Source: an uncultured Lachnospiraceae bacterium (lineage in GTDB: Bacteria; Bacillota; Clostridia; Lachnospirales; Lachnospiraceae). Taken from it: a stretch of 33,735 nt of DNA. Under the pieces are notes generated by a model. It was not told where the DNA came from, made no database searches, and worked only from the letters and a program-made list of their open reading frames with translations. Of the stretch, positions 22,367 to 31,131 are shown one piece after another. Numbering within the stretch: position 1 is the stretch's first letter; every line of letters starts with the position of its first letter. The stretch is from the NCBI GenBank assembly GCA_910578715.1, contig CAJTRL010000026.1, positions 1 through 33,735 on the forward strand, in the 5' to 3' direction. The position numbers and the translations under genes were made by a program.

Positions 22367-23608
22367 ATGGAAAGAATATGCAGTTGGAAGCCGGTAGTGC
22401 AGTTATCTGTTTTTCTGACTTTGGTTCTGATGCTTTCAGGATGCGGCGGCAGAAAACCGGATGTCCCGGACATGCAGACAGTTGCAGAAATGAGGGCTGA
22501 GAAAAAGGCGGAAAAGGAGACCGTGGAAAGCGGAACGTCATCCGCAGGCGGAGAGAATGGCTCTTCTTATCTGGAAAAAATGACCATAGGGGATATCAAT
22601 GACCCGGACGTAGCATGTGAATTTTATATGCCAAAAGGAAGCGAGATTAGCGAAGGATATGGCTTTTATCACCAGCATGGGCTTTATATCAGTGCGTTTG
22701 GCAATCGGATAAAAGGATATGATGACTTCGCATATTATTTTGGCCTCATGCTGGAATATCTGCCCGGTCCGGCGCTGGACTATGAAGATATCTACTGCAG
22801 CGGACTGTTGGAAAACGGGGAAGACAGATATTTTATTTATACTGGAAGATGCGTGCAGTATGACGGAACGCCTCTTGAAATCAGAATACTGGAATATATG
22901 ATGGTACAACCCACCGGAGACTGTGTCAACCTGTCACTGCAATTCATTTCAGAAGAAGCGGATGTGGAAACCGACCCGATTATCGAAGCGATAGAGGACT
23001 GTTATGGAATTACACTGGAACAGTTCCATCAGGACAGCATCTTGCAGGAAGGTGCGGAATATGCTTTCCAGGAAGGTGAAAATAAACTGGAAGCGCTGAA
23101 AGGCTATGATTATCTTGGAAAAACGATTCTGAAAGATTATAACGGGAGAGGCTCCTGCCCGGTGATGATACCGGAAGGGGATTGTAGGAATATCGGGGAT
23201 TTTCATGCGTATTCCTATGGACATGGCGTATGGACAACGGCGGATGTGGAAGAGTTTTATTCGGCAGATACACCTCAGGCTGAGCTGAAAAGTAATATAG
23301 AAATTAAACGTGAACTTTGCCTGAGTGACCCGGAAAGAATATTTAACATCCAAATGAGTAAAATACTGCCGCTGCCCGGTTTTGAGGATGCCTGTTATGC
23401 CACGATTTCTTATCAGAAAAAAGGATATGACGGAACTTATACGCCGAAAGTGGAGATATTGTGTTATATCCAGTACGATAAAATGCGTTATCTTGCGCTG
23501 GATATTTTCCTGTCCGGCGAGCGGTATGATGCAGAAACGGCCGCAGTAATACGGGAATTGGAGCAGGCTTACGGGATGGATTTGTCAGCGTTTTATCAGT
23601 TTACATAA
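22367..23608 (+). CDS. Putative lipoprotein of unknown function
   Basis: 413 residues with a lipoprotein signal (MERICSWKPVVQL, hydrophobic core, lipobox LSGC, then GGRKPD) and an Asp/Lys/Glu-rich linker. The body is soluble with two similar-looking halves: each has an aromatic-rich segment and a DAE-type acidic turn near ALDYEDIY / CYATISYQ, and each ends in EDCYGITLEQF or EQAYGMDLSAF. This suggests an internal duplication. The ATG at 22367 is chosen over 22361 because AAGGAAG lies 7 bases before it. It lies 24 bases after the EAL gene, possibly one transcript. No family recognised. Confidence 0.7.
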   Translation: MERICSWKPVVQLSVFLTLVLMLSGCGGRKPDVPDMQTVAEMRAEKKAEKETVESGTSSAGGENGSSYLEKMTIGDINDPDVACEFYMPKGSEISEGYGFYHQHGLYISAFGNRIKGYDDFAYYFGLMLEYLPGPALDYEDIYCSGLLENGEDRYFIYTGRCVQYDGTPLEIRILEYMMVQPTGDCVNLSLQFISEEADVETDPIIEAIEDCYGITLEQFHQDSILQEGAEYAFQEGENKLEALKGYDYLGKTILKDYNGRGSCPVMIPEGDCRNIGDFHAYSYGHGVWTTADVEEFYSADTPQAELKSNIEIKRELCLSDPERIFNIQMSKILPLPGFEDACYATISYQKKGYDGTYTPKVEILCYIQYDKMRYLALDIFLSGERYDAETAAVIRELEQAYGMDLSAFYQFT

Positions 23609-23655
23609 ATTCTTTTTAAACTGCCTTTTAATGCGTGAATTTTTGATTGCTTCCA

Positions 23656-23698
23656 TAAAAAGAGAAAGCAGCAACCGGAAAGGTTGAGGCTTTCTCTT
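23656..23698 (-). terminator. Terminator of the cotJ operon
   Basis: AAGAGAAAGC (23660-23669) pairs with GCTTTCTCTT (23689-23698), with an inner GCAACC/GGTTG stem. On the - strand the stem is followed by TTTTTATGG, fitting termination of cotJABC. On the + strand there is no T-run. Confidence 0.8.
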
Positions 23699-23717
23699 GA
23701 GATAAAACCAGTTTTAA

Positions 23718-24323
23718 TTATTTGGAACAGTCAAATCCCGGATTAAATGCGTAGAAGTTCTTTTCATTCAGACGGTCCTGGACGATGCGGAGGGCTTCAC
23801 CGAACCGCTGGAAATGCACGACTTCTCTTGCACGAAGGAATTTTATCGGTTCGCAGACTTCCGGTTCATCGCGGACGAGGCGGAGAATATTATCGTAGGT
23901 TGTGCGTGCTTTTTGTTCTGCCGCCATATCCTCCATCAAATCCGTAATGATATCGCCTTTTGACTGAAATTCACAGGCATTGAACGGAACGCCGCCCGCG
24001 GCCTGGGGCCAGATGCCGACAGTATGGTCTACATAGTAATTGGCAAAGCCGGATTTCTCGATTTCTTCCATCGACAGGTTTTTGGTCAGCTGGTGAACGA
24101 TGGTTGCGACCATTTCCAGGTGGGCGAGTTCTTCGGTTCCGATATCCGTCAGCACGCTCGCAACCTCTCTGTAAGGAGCGGCGTAACGCTGTGACAGATA
24201 ACGCATAGATGCGCCCATTTCTCCGTCGGGGCCGCCGTACTGACTGATGATTGCCTGTGCCAGCATCGCGTTAGGGTTCGAAATATTTACCGGAAATTGT
24301 AATCTTTTTTCATAATTCCACAT
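23718..24323 (-). CDS. cotJC: Spore coat protein CotJC (manganese-catalase fold)
   Basis: 201 residues starting MWNYEKRLQFPV, the usual CotJC opening. It has the di-manganese catalase-like four-helix bundle: EELAHLEMV and VVHFQRFGEAL carry metal-ligand Glu/His residues, with QYGGPDGEMGASMRYLSQRY between. CotJC sits in the spore coat of Bacillus and Clostridia and has pseudo-catalase activity in some. The ATG at 24323 is chosen over upstream in-frame starts because of GGAAGGAGGC before it and family alignment. It overlaps cotJB by one base (TAATG), so translation is coupled. Confidence 0.93.
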   Translation of the reverse strand: MWNYEKRLQFPVNISNPNAMLAQAIISQYGGPDGEMGASMRYLSQRYAAPYREVASVLTDIGTEELAHLEMVATIVHQLTKNLSMEEIEKSGFANYYVDHTVGIWPQAAGGVPFNACEFQSKGDIITDLMEDMAAEQKARTTYDNILRLVRDEPEVCEPIKFLRAREVVHFQRFGEALRIVQDRLNEKNFYAFNPGFDCSK

Positions 24324-24598
24324 TAATTGCAGCCTCCTTCCCAGGGCATAGGTGTTGTTGCCCAGCTCCATTCTTTACAGGCAGACGCATCGGCCGTTGC
24401 CAGGGAAAGCGGACTGTATTTGGATGCGTATTCGCGCATTGCCTGATTTTTCATACGGACATAGTGTTTCAGATAATCGACCGCTTCGGTGTCATCGGGA
24501 TGGGTATCCAGATATTCGTTCATTTCTACGACAACGAAATCCATCAGTCTGATATTATGAAGCAGTTTTTCCTGTTCATTTTTAAAGTTTCCGGCCAT
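24323..24598 (-). CDS. cotJB: Spore coat protein CotJB
   Basis: 91 residues, matching CotJB: MAGNFKNEQEKLLHNIR at the start, then FVVVEMNEYLDTHPDDTEAVDYL, and ending in WPWxxxWPWEGGCN-like WSWATTPMPWEGGCN. It is a coat component of unknown chemistry made with CotJA and CotJC. The ATG at 24598 overlaps the cotJA stop by one base (TGATG) and is favoured over 24607 because GGAAGGAG then lies 7-9 bases upstream. Confidence 0.9.
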   Translation of the reverse strand: MAGNFKNEQEKLLHNIRLMDFVVVEMNEYLDTHPDDTEAVDYLKHYVRMKNQAMREYASKYSPLSLATADASACKEWSWATTPMPWEGGCN

Positions 24599-24771
24599 CA
24601 GCAGCATCTCCTTCCTGTAAATGGTTTGTTCAGTTCCGGAAAGATAGTCCCGTTTTCCAACGCCTCATTCAGGTCTTCATAAATATTGGTCAGACGCTGC
24701 CAGGGCACATAAGCCATGGCAACGGGAAATCTGTCGAAATCTTTACAAAAGTTATAGTCTCTTATTTCCAT
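24598..24771 (-). CDS. cotJA: Spore coat protein CotJA
   Basis: 57 residues, recognisable by FPVAMAYVPWQ and the following YEDLNEALENGTIFPELNKPF, with a Cys-Cys end. First gene of the cotJ operon. The ATG at 24771 follows AAGGAAAGG; an upstream in-frame ATG gives eleven extra residues without a ribosome site. On the - strand, CATATTATA (24849-24841) resembles a sporulation sigma -10 (CATA..TA), but no matching -35 is convincing, so sporulation control is inferred from the product. Confidence 0.88.
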   Translation of the reverse strand: MEIRDYNFCKDFDRFPVAMAYVPWQRLTNIYEDLNEALENGTIFPELNKPFTGRRCC

Positions 24772-24789
24772 AGAGTTCCTTTCCTTACA

Positions 24790-24812
24790 AAAATTTTTTG
24801 GCAAAAAATTTT
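24790..24812. repeat. AT palindrome between cotJA and the ABC operon
   Basis: AAAATTTTTT (24790-24799) and AAAAAATTTT (24803-24812) are exact complements around GGC. It lies in the cotJA leader region of the divergent intergenic space. It could be an operator, an intrinsic DNA bend or a weak hairpin. Confidence 0.45.
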
Positions 24813-24847
24813 CATAAAAGATTCATAATGATTTTACTAATATAATA

Positions 24848-24856
24848 TGATATAAT
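24848..24856 (+). promoter_or_regulatory. Extended -10 promoter of the ABC operon
   Basis: TGATATAAT is an extended -10 (TGn plus perfect TATAAT at 24851-24856). No good -35 is present 17 bases upstream, as is common for extended -10 promoters. Transcription near 24863 would give a leader of about 100 bases with a small stem (GCCC 24909-24912 with GGGC 24922-24925, inside GAAGC/GCTTC). Confidence 0.6.
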
Positions 24857-24963
24857 TGGTGTCGCGTTCTTGGGGGAAAATTAGAAATTTCATCATTATG
24901 ACTGAAGCGCCCGTTTTTAATGGGCAGGTTAGAGCTTCTATGCGCCGCAAAGGAGGACATGAC

Positions 24964-25992
24964 TTGATAAAGGTAGAAAATTTGGGAAAGAAATACGGAA
25001 ACCATGTGGCGGTAGAACAGCTGTCTTTTACCGTAAAGGAAGGGCAGATATATGGCTTCTTAGGGCCGAACGGGGCGGGAAAGACCACTACAATGAATAT
25101 TATGACAGGATATCAGGCAGCAACGGAAGGAACGGTTGAAATCTGCGGATACGATATACTGACACAGCCGGAGGAGGCTAAAAAGCATATCGGTTATCTG
25201 CCGGAAGTGCCTCCTTTGTATCTGGATATGACGGTGTCCGAATACCTTCTTTTTGTGGCGGAACTGAAAAAAGTGCCAAAACAGGAACGGAAAGAGCAGA
25301 TTCGGGAAATTATGCGTATGGTCGGTATTTCGGACGTGGAGAACCGGCTGATTAAAAATCTGTCCAAAGGTTACAGACAGCGTATCGGACTGGCACAGGC
25401 CATTACGGGATATCCTGAGGTTATCATACTGGATGAGCCGATGGCTGGACTGGACCCACGGCAGATTCTGGAAATCAGGACATTGCTCGGAAAACTTGCC
25501 GGAAATCATACGATTCTTTTGAGCTCCCATATTTTATCCGAGGTCAGCACCATATGCGACCATATTATGATTATCGCAAATGGCAGACTGGTGGCGAGCG
25601 ATTCTCCGGAAGGACTGCAGAAACTGATGGAAAAAACCGCAGAAATAGAAATGACTGTGTCCGGCAGCAGGGAAAAAGCAGAAGAGCTGCTCGATGAAAT
25701 GGAACATATACAGTCTTATACGTTTGAAAAAGCGGCGGAAGAAAACAGCGTTAAAGTCAGAATTTTTACCGAAGACAGTATGGATATCCGGAGTGAGTTG
25801 TCCGTCGCCTTTACCGGTCATAATATGCCGGTGCTGTCCATGAACAGAGTGGAAAAATCTCTGGAAGATATATTCTTACAGCTGACGGAAACACCAACGC
25901 AGAAAGCGGAAGAACAGGGGGAAGCGGAAGCACCAGCGCATTCCGAACAGGAGAGAAAAGAGGAGGCCGGAGAAGATGACTGCAATTTATAA
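24964..25992 (+). CDS. ABC transporter ATP-binding protein (GldA-like)
   Basis: 342 residues. It powers the adjacent permease. The nucleotide-binding domain has Walker A GPNGAGKT (35-42), signature LSKGYRQR, Walker B ILDEPMAGLDP and the H-loop LLSSHIL. The C-terminal region (about 220-342) is an accessory domain ending in a long Glu/Ala-rich tail. TTG at 24964 is the chosen start because AGGAGG lies 7 bases before it and the family begins at IKVENLGKKYG; in-frame ATGs upstream have no ribosome site and read low-quality sequence. It overlaps the permease gene by 17 bases. Together they resemble the Gld-type exporter of Bacteroidetes and similar clostridial ABC-2 systems; cargo unknown. Confidence 0.9.
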   Translation: MIKVENLGKKYGNHVAVEQLSFTVKEGQIYGFLGPNGAGKTTTMNIMTGYQAATEGTVEICGYDILTQPEEAKKHIGYLPEVPPLYLDMTVSEYLLFVAELKKVPKQERKEQIREIMRMVGISDVENRLIKNLSKGYRQRIGLAQAITGYPEVIILDEPMAGLDPRQILEIRTLLGKLAGNHTILLSSHILSEVSTICDHIMIIANGRLVASDSPEGLQKLMEKTAEIEMTVSGSREKAEELLDEMEHIQSYTFEKAAEENSVKVRIFTEDSMDIRSELSVAFTGHNMPVLSMNRVEKSLEDIFLQLTETPTQKAEEQGEAEAPAHSEQERKEEAGEDDCNL

Positions 25993-28102
25993 AAGAGAAG
26001 TACGGGCGTTTTTTCATTCTTTTACCGGCTGGCTTTATCTGGCGGCAACGCTTTCGCTGATGGGAATCTATTTTACATATTTTGTGATGCTTTATGGGGA
26101 ACCGAGCATTGCCCCTGTATTACAGGGCAGTATCTTTCTGCTTTTGTTTTCAGTCCCCATTCTGACGATGCGGAGTCTGGCGGAGGACAGAAAACAGAAA
26201 ACAGACCAGCTGATTCTGACCGCGCCGGTTTCCGTCTGGAAAGTAGTATTTGGAAAGTATCTGGCTTTGCTTAGCGCTTTTGCGGTTCCGGCATTTATTC
26301 TTGGTATCATGCCGTTGGTTTTGTCTTTTTTCGGTAACTTTCAGATGGGCGTATCTTATACGGCGCTGTTTGGGTTTTTGCTTTATGGGGCATTTGCGCT
26401 GGCCCTGGGGTTGTTTTTTTCCTCCCTGACAGAAACCCCGGTCATTGCGGCGATTCTTACCTTTGCCGCATTGTTTCTCGGCTATCTGATGGCGGGGATT
26501 CGCAGTATGATTTCACAGACCGGAAATCTGGTGACGGACATTCTTTCTGTTTTTGATATGACAGGCCGTTTCGATGCGATGACAGAGGGCTGCTTTTACA
26601 CGCCTTCGGTCGTTTATTATGTGTCTTTTGCATTGCTGTTTCTGTTCTGTACGGTACAGTCCATACAGAAGCGCCGATACAGTACATCCGGCAGAGGGAT
26701 GAAAATCAGCGCATACAATATTGTCATGATGATTCTGACAGTGGCACTGATTGTCATGGTCAATGTTCTGGCAGACAAACTTCCCGAATCGGTGCGTTCT
26801 CTGGATGTTACATCCAATAGAATATATACGCTTACAAAAGAAACGAAAGCATTTGTATCGGAATTGTCAGAAGATATCCGTATCTACGTCATGGAAAATG
26901 AAGAATATAAGGACGAAAATCTGGATAAGACGCTCCGGCGGATGGAGGCTTTGTCGGAGCATATTTCGGTCACCTATGTTGACCCGCTTGTAAATCCGCA
27001 GTTCTATTCCAATTATACGGAAACGGAGCCGGGCACCAACAGTCTGATTGTCGTCGGTCCCAGGCGAAGCAGAGTAGTGGATTATGGGGAGATGTATGAT
27101 TACGAATATTCTACTTATTCAGGATATCCGGTACGCGCAGTTTCCGGATATGACGGGGAAGGGCAGATTGCTGCCGCGCTGGAGTATGTCACGACGGATG
27201 CGATGCCAAAGATGTATGTGGTGAGCGGGCATAACGAACTGGAACTGGAAGCACAGTTCCAACAGACGATTCAGAAGAAGAACATCGAATGTGAAACACT
27301 GTTGCTGTTAGCGGAGGACGGCGTGCCGGAAGATGCGGATGCTGTCATGATAAACGCGCCGCTTAGCGATTATTCGGAAGATGACGTGGAAAAAATCATC
27401 TCATATCTGGAAAAAGGCGGAAACGCCGTTATTATTCCGGCCTGGACGGATGCAGAACTGCCCAATTTTGATAAACTTCTTGATTATTACGGCGTTTCTG
27501 TTCTGGACGGTGTTATTCTGGAAGAAGATTCGGACCATTATTACGGACAGCTTCCTTATTTACTGTTTCCGGAAGTCAGGGAGGACGAAATGACGGAATC
27601 GGTTATGAATTCCATTGTATTTGCTCCCTACGCACAGGGTATTTTATATGACAATAATGTCCAGAATATTGTTTATGCGCCATTGCTTGAAACGGGCGAA
27701 TCTTCCTACAACAGGGCGTATGGCTCGGAAGAGCTGGAAGCGGCGGACAGTTTCCGAAAGACGGAAACGGATGAGGAAGGGCCTTTTGTCATTGCGCTCC
27801 GGGCGGAAAAAACGCTGCCGGATAACGGCATTTCCAAAGGGGTTATTCTGGCCGTGGAACTTATGTTTACGGAAGATGCAGACAGCATCGTGCCTGGCAA
27901 TAATGTGAAAACGTTTGGCAATATCATTGGAACGCTTGTGGAACAGGAAAGTACGATTCTGATTCCGGTGAAACCCTATCTGACCGGGATAACCTTTTCC
28001 ACGAGAAGCGCTGCCATCGCCGGACTGCTTTCCATCGTCATCATACCGGTATGCCTTCTGCTGACAGGGTTCGTAGTCTGGTTCCGGCGGCGAAAAGCGT
28101 AG
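25976..28102 (+). CDS. Fused ABC-2 permease and GldG-like protein
   Basis: 708 residues. Residues 1-235 or so are an ABC-2 permease with six membrane helices (GldF-like). A further helix near 245-262 begins a GldG-like part: DVTSNRIYTLTKETKAF leads a large extracytoplasmic domain (about 275-670) of the GldG/ABC-type uncharacterised family, and a final helix at about 680-700 ends in FRRRKA. In many species GldF and GldG are separate genes; here they are one chain. It pairs with the upstream ATPase. The substrate cannot be told from the sequence. Confidence 0.85.
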   Translation: MTAIYKREVRAFFHSFTGWLYLAATLSLMGIYFTYFVMLYGEPSIAPVLQGSIFLLLFSVPILTMRSLAEDRKQKTDQLILTAPVSVWKVVFGKYLALLSAFAVPAFILGIMPLVLSFFGNFQMGVSYTALFGFLLYGAFALALGLFFSSLTETPVIAAILTFAALFLGYLMAGIRSMISQTGNLVTDILSVFDMTGRFDAMTEGCFYTPSVVYYVSFALLFLFCTVQSIQKRRYSTSGRGMKISAYNIVMMILTVALIVMVNVLADKLPESVRSLDVTSNRIYTLTKETKAFVSELSEDIRIYVMENEEYKDENLDKTLRRMEALSEHISVTYVDPLVNPQFYSNYTETEPGTNSLIVVGPRRSRVVDYGEMYDYEYSTYSGYPVRAVSGYDGEGQIAAALEYVTTDAMPKMYVVSGHNELELEAQFQQTIQKKNIECETLLLLAEDGVPEDADAVMINAPLSDYSEDDVEKIISYLEKGGNAVIIPAWTDAELPNFDKLLDYYGVSVLDGVILEEDSDHYYGQLPYLLFPEVREDEMTESVMNSIVFAPYAQGILYDNNVQNIVYAPLLETGESSYNRAYGSEELEAADSFRKTETDEEGPFVIALRAEKTLPDNGISKGVILAVELMFTEDADSIVPGNNVKTFGNIIGTLVEQESTILIPVKPYLTGITFSTRSAAIAGLLSIVIIPVCLLLTGFVVWFRRRKA

Positions 28103-28105
28103 CGG

Positions 28106-28134
28106 TTGACTTCCTTCTCGGTTTGTGCAAGAAT
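28106..28134 (+). promoter_or_regulatory. Candidate promoter of the hydrogenase-like gene
   Basis: TTGACT (28106-28111), a 17-base spacer and AAGAAT (28129-28134) preceded by TGC (extended -10). It lies between the permease stop and the hydrogenase start and would give a leader of about 15 bases. Confidence 0.5.
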
Positions 28135-28158
28135 AGAGTTACAAGTGAGGTCATGCGT

Positions 28159-29637
28159 ATGAGAGGAATAGATACCCAGGTTCGTAAGAACAGACGCCGG
28201 ATTTTCAAAGAAGTTGCCAATCTGGCGTATACTTCCGAAAATTTAAAAGATGATGTGGAAGCTCTGCCTTATAAAATCGTGGATTATGATGAGTCGGAGT
28301 ATGAAAGCATATACAGAGAACGGGCCATTGTGCGGGAGCGCATCCGTCTGGCGATGGGGCTTTCCCTCCGTCCGGAGAACCAGCCAGTCCATCTGACACA
28401 GGGGCTGGAAGAAAGCAATATTTCAGAAAAATACTATGAGCCGCCGCTGATGCAGGTTATTCCTTCGGCGTGCAATGCCTGCCCGGAAAACCGCTATCAG
28501 GTGACGGATAAATGTATGGGCTGTGTGGCGCATCCGTGCAGAGAGGTCTGTCCCCGGGACGCCATTTCCATGAAGAACGGGAAGTCCGTAATCGACCAGG
28601 AGAAGTGTATCAAATGCGGAAAATGTAAGGCTATCTGTCCTTATGACGCCATATCCCATCAGGTACGGCCCTGTGCGGCGGCCTGCGGCGTCAACGCCAT
28701 CAAGAATGACGAAAAAGGCAGAGCCGTTATCGATAACGAATTGTGCGTTTCCTGTGGACAGTGTATGGTGAACTGTCCTTTTGGGGCGATTGCGGATAAA
28801 TCACAGATTTTTCAGCTGATTCGCGCGCTTCAGTCCGGGCAGAAGATTATCGCACAGGTGGCACCCGCCTTTGCCGGACAATTTGGGCCGGATGTAACGC
28901 CGGATATGCTGAAAACCGCATTGAAAGAGCTGGGATTTGCCGATGTATACGAGACCGCCATCGGTGCGGATATGGGTGCGCTGGCGGAAGCGGAGCATTA
29001 TGCGAAGGAAGTCGCAACGGGCAATCTGCCGTTCAGTCTGACGTCCTGTTGTCCTTCCTGGTCGGTGCTTGCCAAGAAATTTTTCCCGGAAACGATAGAT
29101 AAAATATCCAACGCACTGACGCCTATGGTGGCGACGGCGCGCGTCATCAAAGCGGAACATCCCGATGCCAAAGTGGTCTTTATCGGACCCTGTGCGTCCA
29201 AGAAACTGGAGGCTTCCAGAAGGACAATCCGTTCCGATGTGGATTTTGTCATAACCTTTGAAGAGCTTGCCGGCATGTTTGAGGCAAAAGGGATGCTGTT
29301 AAAAGAGATACAGGCGTTAGATGAATTAAAGGGCGCCACAGGTGCGGGACGCGGTTACGGCGTTGCGGGCGGTGTCGCAAATGCTATCGAAGAATGCGTC
29401 CGTGAATATTATCCGGATGTGGAAGTTCACATCGAGCATGCGGAAAGCCTGTCCGAGTGCCGGAAAATGCTGATGCTGGCCAAAGCCGGCAAGAAGAACG
29501 GATGTCTGATAGAAGGAATGGCCTGTCCGGGCGGCTGTATTGCCGGAGCCGGAACGAATATTGCGATTCCACAGGCGGCGAAAGCGGTGGGCAGCTTTAA
29601 AGCGGCCGCGGAGCAGAAGATTCCGGACAAAACCTGA
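28159..29637 (+). CDS. Monomeric [FeFe]-hydrogenase-like protein (group B type)
   Basis: 492 residues. An N-terminal helical region is followed by four cysteine clusters for [4Fe-4S] centres (CMGC..HPC..VCP, CIKCGKCKAICP, CAAAC, CVSCGQCMVNCP). The catalytic H-cluster motifs follow: L1 TSCCPSW (295-301), L2 GPCASKKLEA with C345 (fits PCxxKxxE), and L3 EGMACPGGC with C456 and C460. The lengths and L2 form suggest the monomeric group B, whose role (H2 production or uptake, or sensing) is less clear than for group A. ATG 28159 is favoured over 28153 because GTGAGG is 8 bases before it. HydEFG maturases, needed for an active H-cluster, are not in the window. Confidence 0.88.
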   Translation: MRGIDTQVRKNRRRIFKEVANLAYTSENLKDDVEALPYKIVDYDESEYESIYRERAIVRERIRLAMGLSLRPENQPVHLTQGLEESNISEKYYEPPLMQVIPSACNACPENRYQVTDKCMGCVAHPCREVCPRDAISMKNGKSVIDQEKCIKCGKCKAICPYDAISHQVRPCAAACGVNAIKNDEKGRAVIDNELCVSCGQCMVNCPFGAIADKSQIFQLIRALQSGQKIIAQVAPAFAGQFGPDVTPDMLKTALKELGFADVYETAIGADMGALAEAEHYAKEVATGNLPFSLTSCCPSWSVLAKKFFPETIDKISNALTPMVATARVIKAEHPDAKVVFIGPCASKKLEASRRTIRSDVDFVITFEELAGMFEAKGMLLKEIQALDELKGATGAGRGYGVAGGVANAIEECVREYYPDVEVHIEHAESLSECRKMLMLAKAGKKNGCLIEGMACPGGCIAGAGTNIAIPQAAKAVGSFKAAAEQKIPDKT

Positions 29638-29670
29638 AAATGAAAAGAACAAAAAGGAGCACAATACACC

Positions 29671-31131
29671 ATGCAGAAAATCAGGACAAGATATGCGCCG
29701 AGCCCCACGGGGCGGATGCACGTCGGCAATTTGCGGACGGCGCTTTATGCTTATTTAATCGCAAAACACGAGGGCGGCGATTTTATTTTAAGAATCGAAG
29801 ATACCGACCAGGAGCGCTATGTGGAGGGCGCGGTTGAAATTATTTACCGTACGCTTAGAAAAACCGGACTGGTTCATGATGAAGGACCCGATAAAGATGG
29901 GGGCGTTGGTCCTTATGTGCAGAGCGAAAGACAGGCACAGGGCATCTATTTAAAATATGCAAAAGAGCTGATTGAGAAAGGCGAAGCATACTATTGTTTC
30001 TGCGACAAAGAGCGGCTCGCAACGCTGACAAGAGAAGTGGCAGGCAAAGAAATCAACGTCTATGACAAACACTGTCTGCATCTTTCCAAAGAGGAAATCG
30101 AAGAAAACCTGAAAGCCGGAAAGCCCTATGTTATCAGGCAGAACAATCCGACGGAGGGAAAGACGGTTTTTCAGGATGATATTTACGGAGAGATTTCCGT
30201 GGACAATGCGGAACTGGACGATATGATTCTGATAAAATCCGACGGCTTTCCGACCTATAACTTTGCCAACGTGGTAGACGACCATCTGATGGGAATTACC
30301 CATGTGGTGCGGGGAAACGAATATTTATCTTCTTCTCCGAAATATAACCGGCTTTATGAGGCTTTCGGATGGGACGTGCCCAAATATGTCCATTGTCCAC
30401 TGATTACGGATGAAGAGCACCATAAACTGTCAAAACGCTGCGGTCATTCTTCCTATGAAGATTTAATCGAACAGGGCTTTTTATCGGAGGCGGTGGTGAA
30501 TTTTGTGGCGCTGCTTGGATGGAGCCCGGAAGGGACGGAAGAGATTTTTTCACTGGAACAGCTCGTGGAGAAATTCGATTACCGTCATATTTCCAAATCT
30601 CCGGCGGTATTCGACTATACAAAACTGAAATGGATGAACGGGGAATATATCAAAGCGATGGACTTTGAGCGGTTTTATGCGATGGCGGAGCCTTATCTGA
30701 AAGAAGTCCTGACGAAAGACCTGGATTTGCGCAAGATTGCGGCGATGGTCAAAACGAGAATCGAGATTTTCCCGGATATCAGAGAAATGGTGGATTTCTT
30801 TGAAACGCTGCCGGAATACGATACCGCGATGTATGCCCACAAAAAGATGAAAACAAGCGAGCAGTCCTCTCTGGAAGTATTACAGGAACTGATGCCCCTT
30901 CTCGAAGCACAGGAGGATTACAGCAACGACGCGCTGTATCAGACACTGACGGACTATGTGGCCCGAAAGGAATGCAAAAACGGGTATGTGATGTGGCCTG
31001 TCAGAACCGCCGTATCCGGTAAGCAGATGACGCCTGCCGGAGCCACGGAAATCATGGAAATACTGGGAAAAGAGGAGTCTCTTAACAGAATCAGAAAAGG
31101 AATTGAGAAGTTACAGAATGCCGGAAATTAA
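29671..31131 (+). CDS. gltX: Glutamyl-tRNA synthetase
   Basis: Charges tRNA-Glu with glutamate in the cytosol, essential for translation and for tetrapyrrole and indirect tRNA-Gln routes. 486 residues, normal length. Class I signature HVGN (17-20, the HIGH motif) within YAPSPTGRMHVGN and KLSKR (252-256, the KMSKS motif) are present, with the DTDQERY signature of GluRS/GlnRS and the C-terminal anticodon-binding helices. AAAAAGGAGC precedes the ATG. The helicase gene overlaps its 3' end by 14 bases, so translation is coupled. Confidence 0.95.
   Translation: MQKIRTRYAPSPTGRMHVGNLRTALYAYLIAKHEGGDFILRIEDTDQERYVEGAVEIIYRTLRKTGLVHDEGPDKDGGVGPYVQSERQAQGIYLKYAKELIEKGEAYYCFCDKERLATLTREVAGKEINVYDKHCLHLSKEEIEENLKAGKPYVIRQNNPTEGKTVFQDDIYGEISVDNAELDDMILIKSDGFPTYNFANVVDDHLMGITHVVRGNEYLSSSPKYNRLYEAFGWDVPKYVHCPLITDEEHHKLSKRCGHSSYEDLIEQGFLSEAVVNFVALLGWSPEGTEEIFSLEQLVEKFDYRHISKSPAVFDYTKLKWMNGEYIKAMDFERFYAMAEPYLKEVLTKDLDLRKIAAMVKTRIEIFPDIREMVDFFETLPEYDTAMYAHKKMKTSEQSSLEVLQELMPLLEAQEDYSNDALYQTLTDYVARKECKNGYVMWPVRTAVSGKQMTPAGATEIMEILGKEESLNRIRKGIEKLQNAGN

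Noticed and set aside
23609..23717. Terminator for the + strand lipoprotein gene at 23656-23698
   Set aside because: On the + strand the hairpin is not followed by T's; the T-run is on the - strand side, so it serves cotJABC.
24856..24963. N-terminal extension of the ABC ATPase from ATG 24856
   Set aside because: The ATG overlaps the predicted -10 element and has no ribosome site; the TTG at 24964 has AGGAGG and matches the family start.
28051..28158. Upstream extension of the hydrogenase-like protein from ATG 28051
   Set aside because: It would overlap the permease gene by 52 bases without a ribosome site and pass through the candidate promoter.
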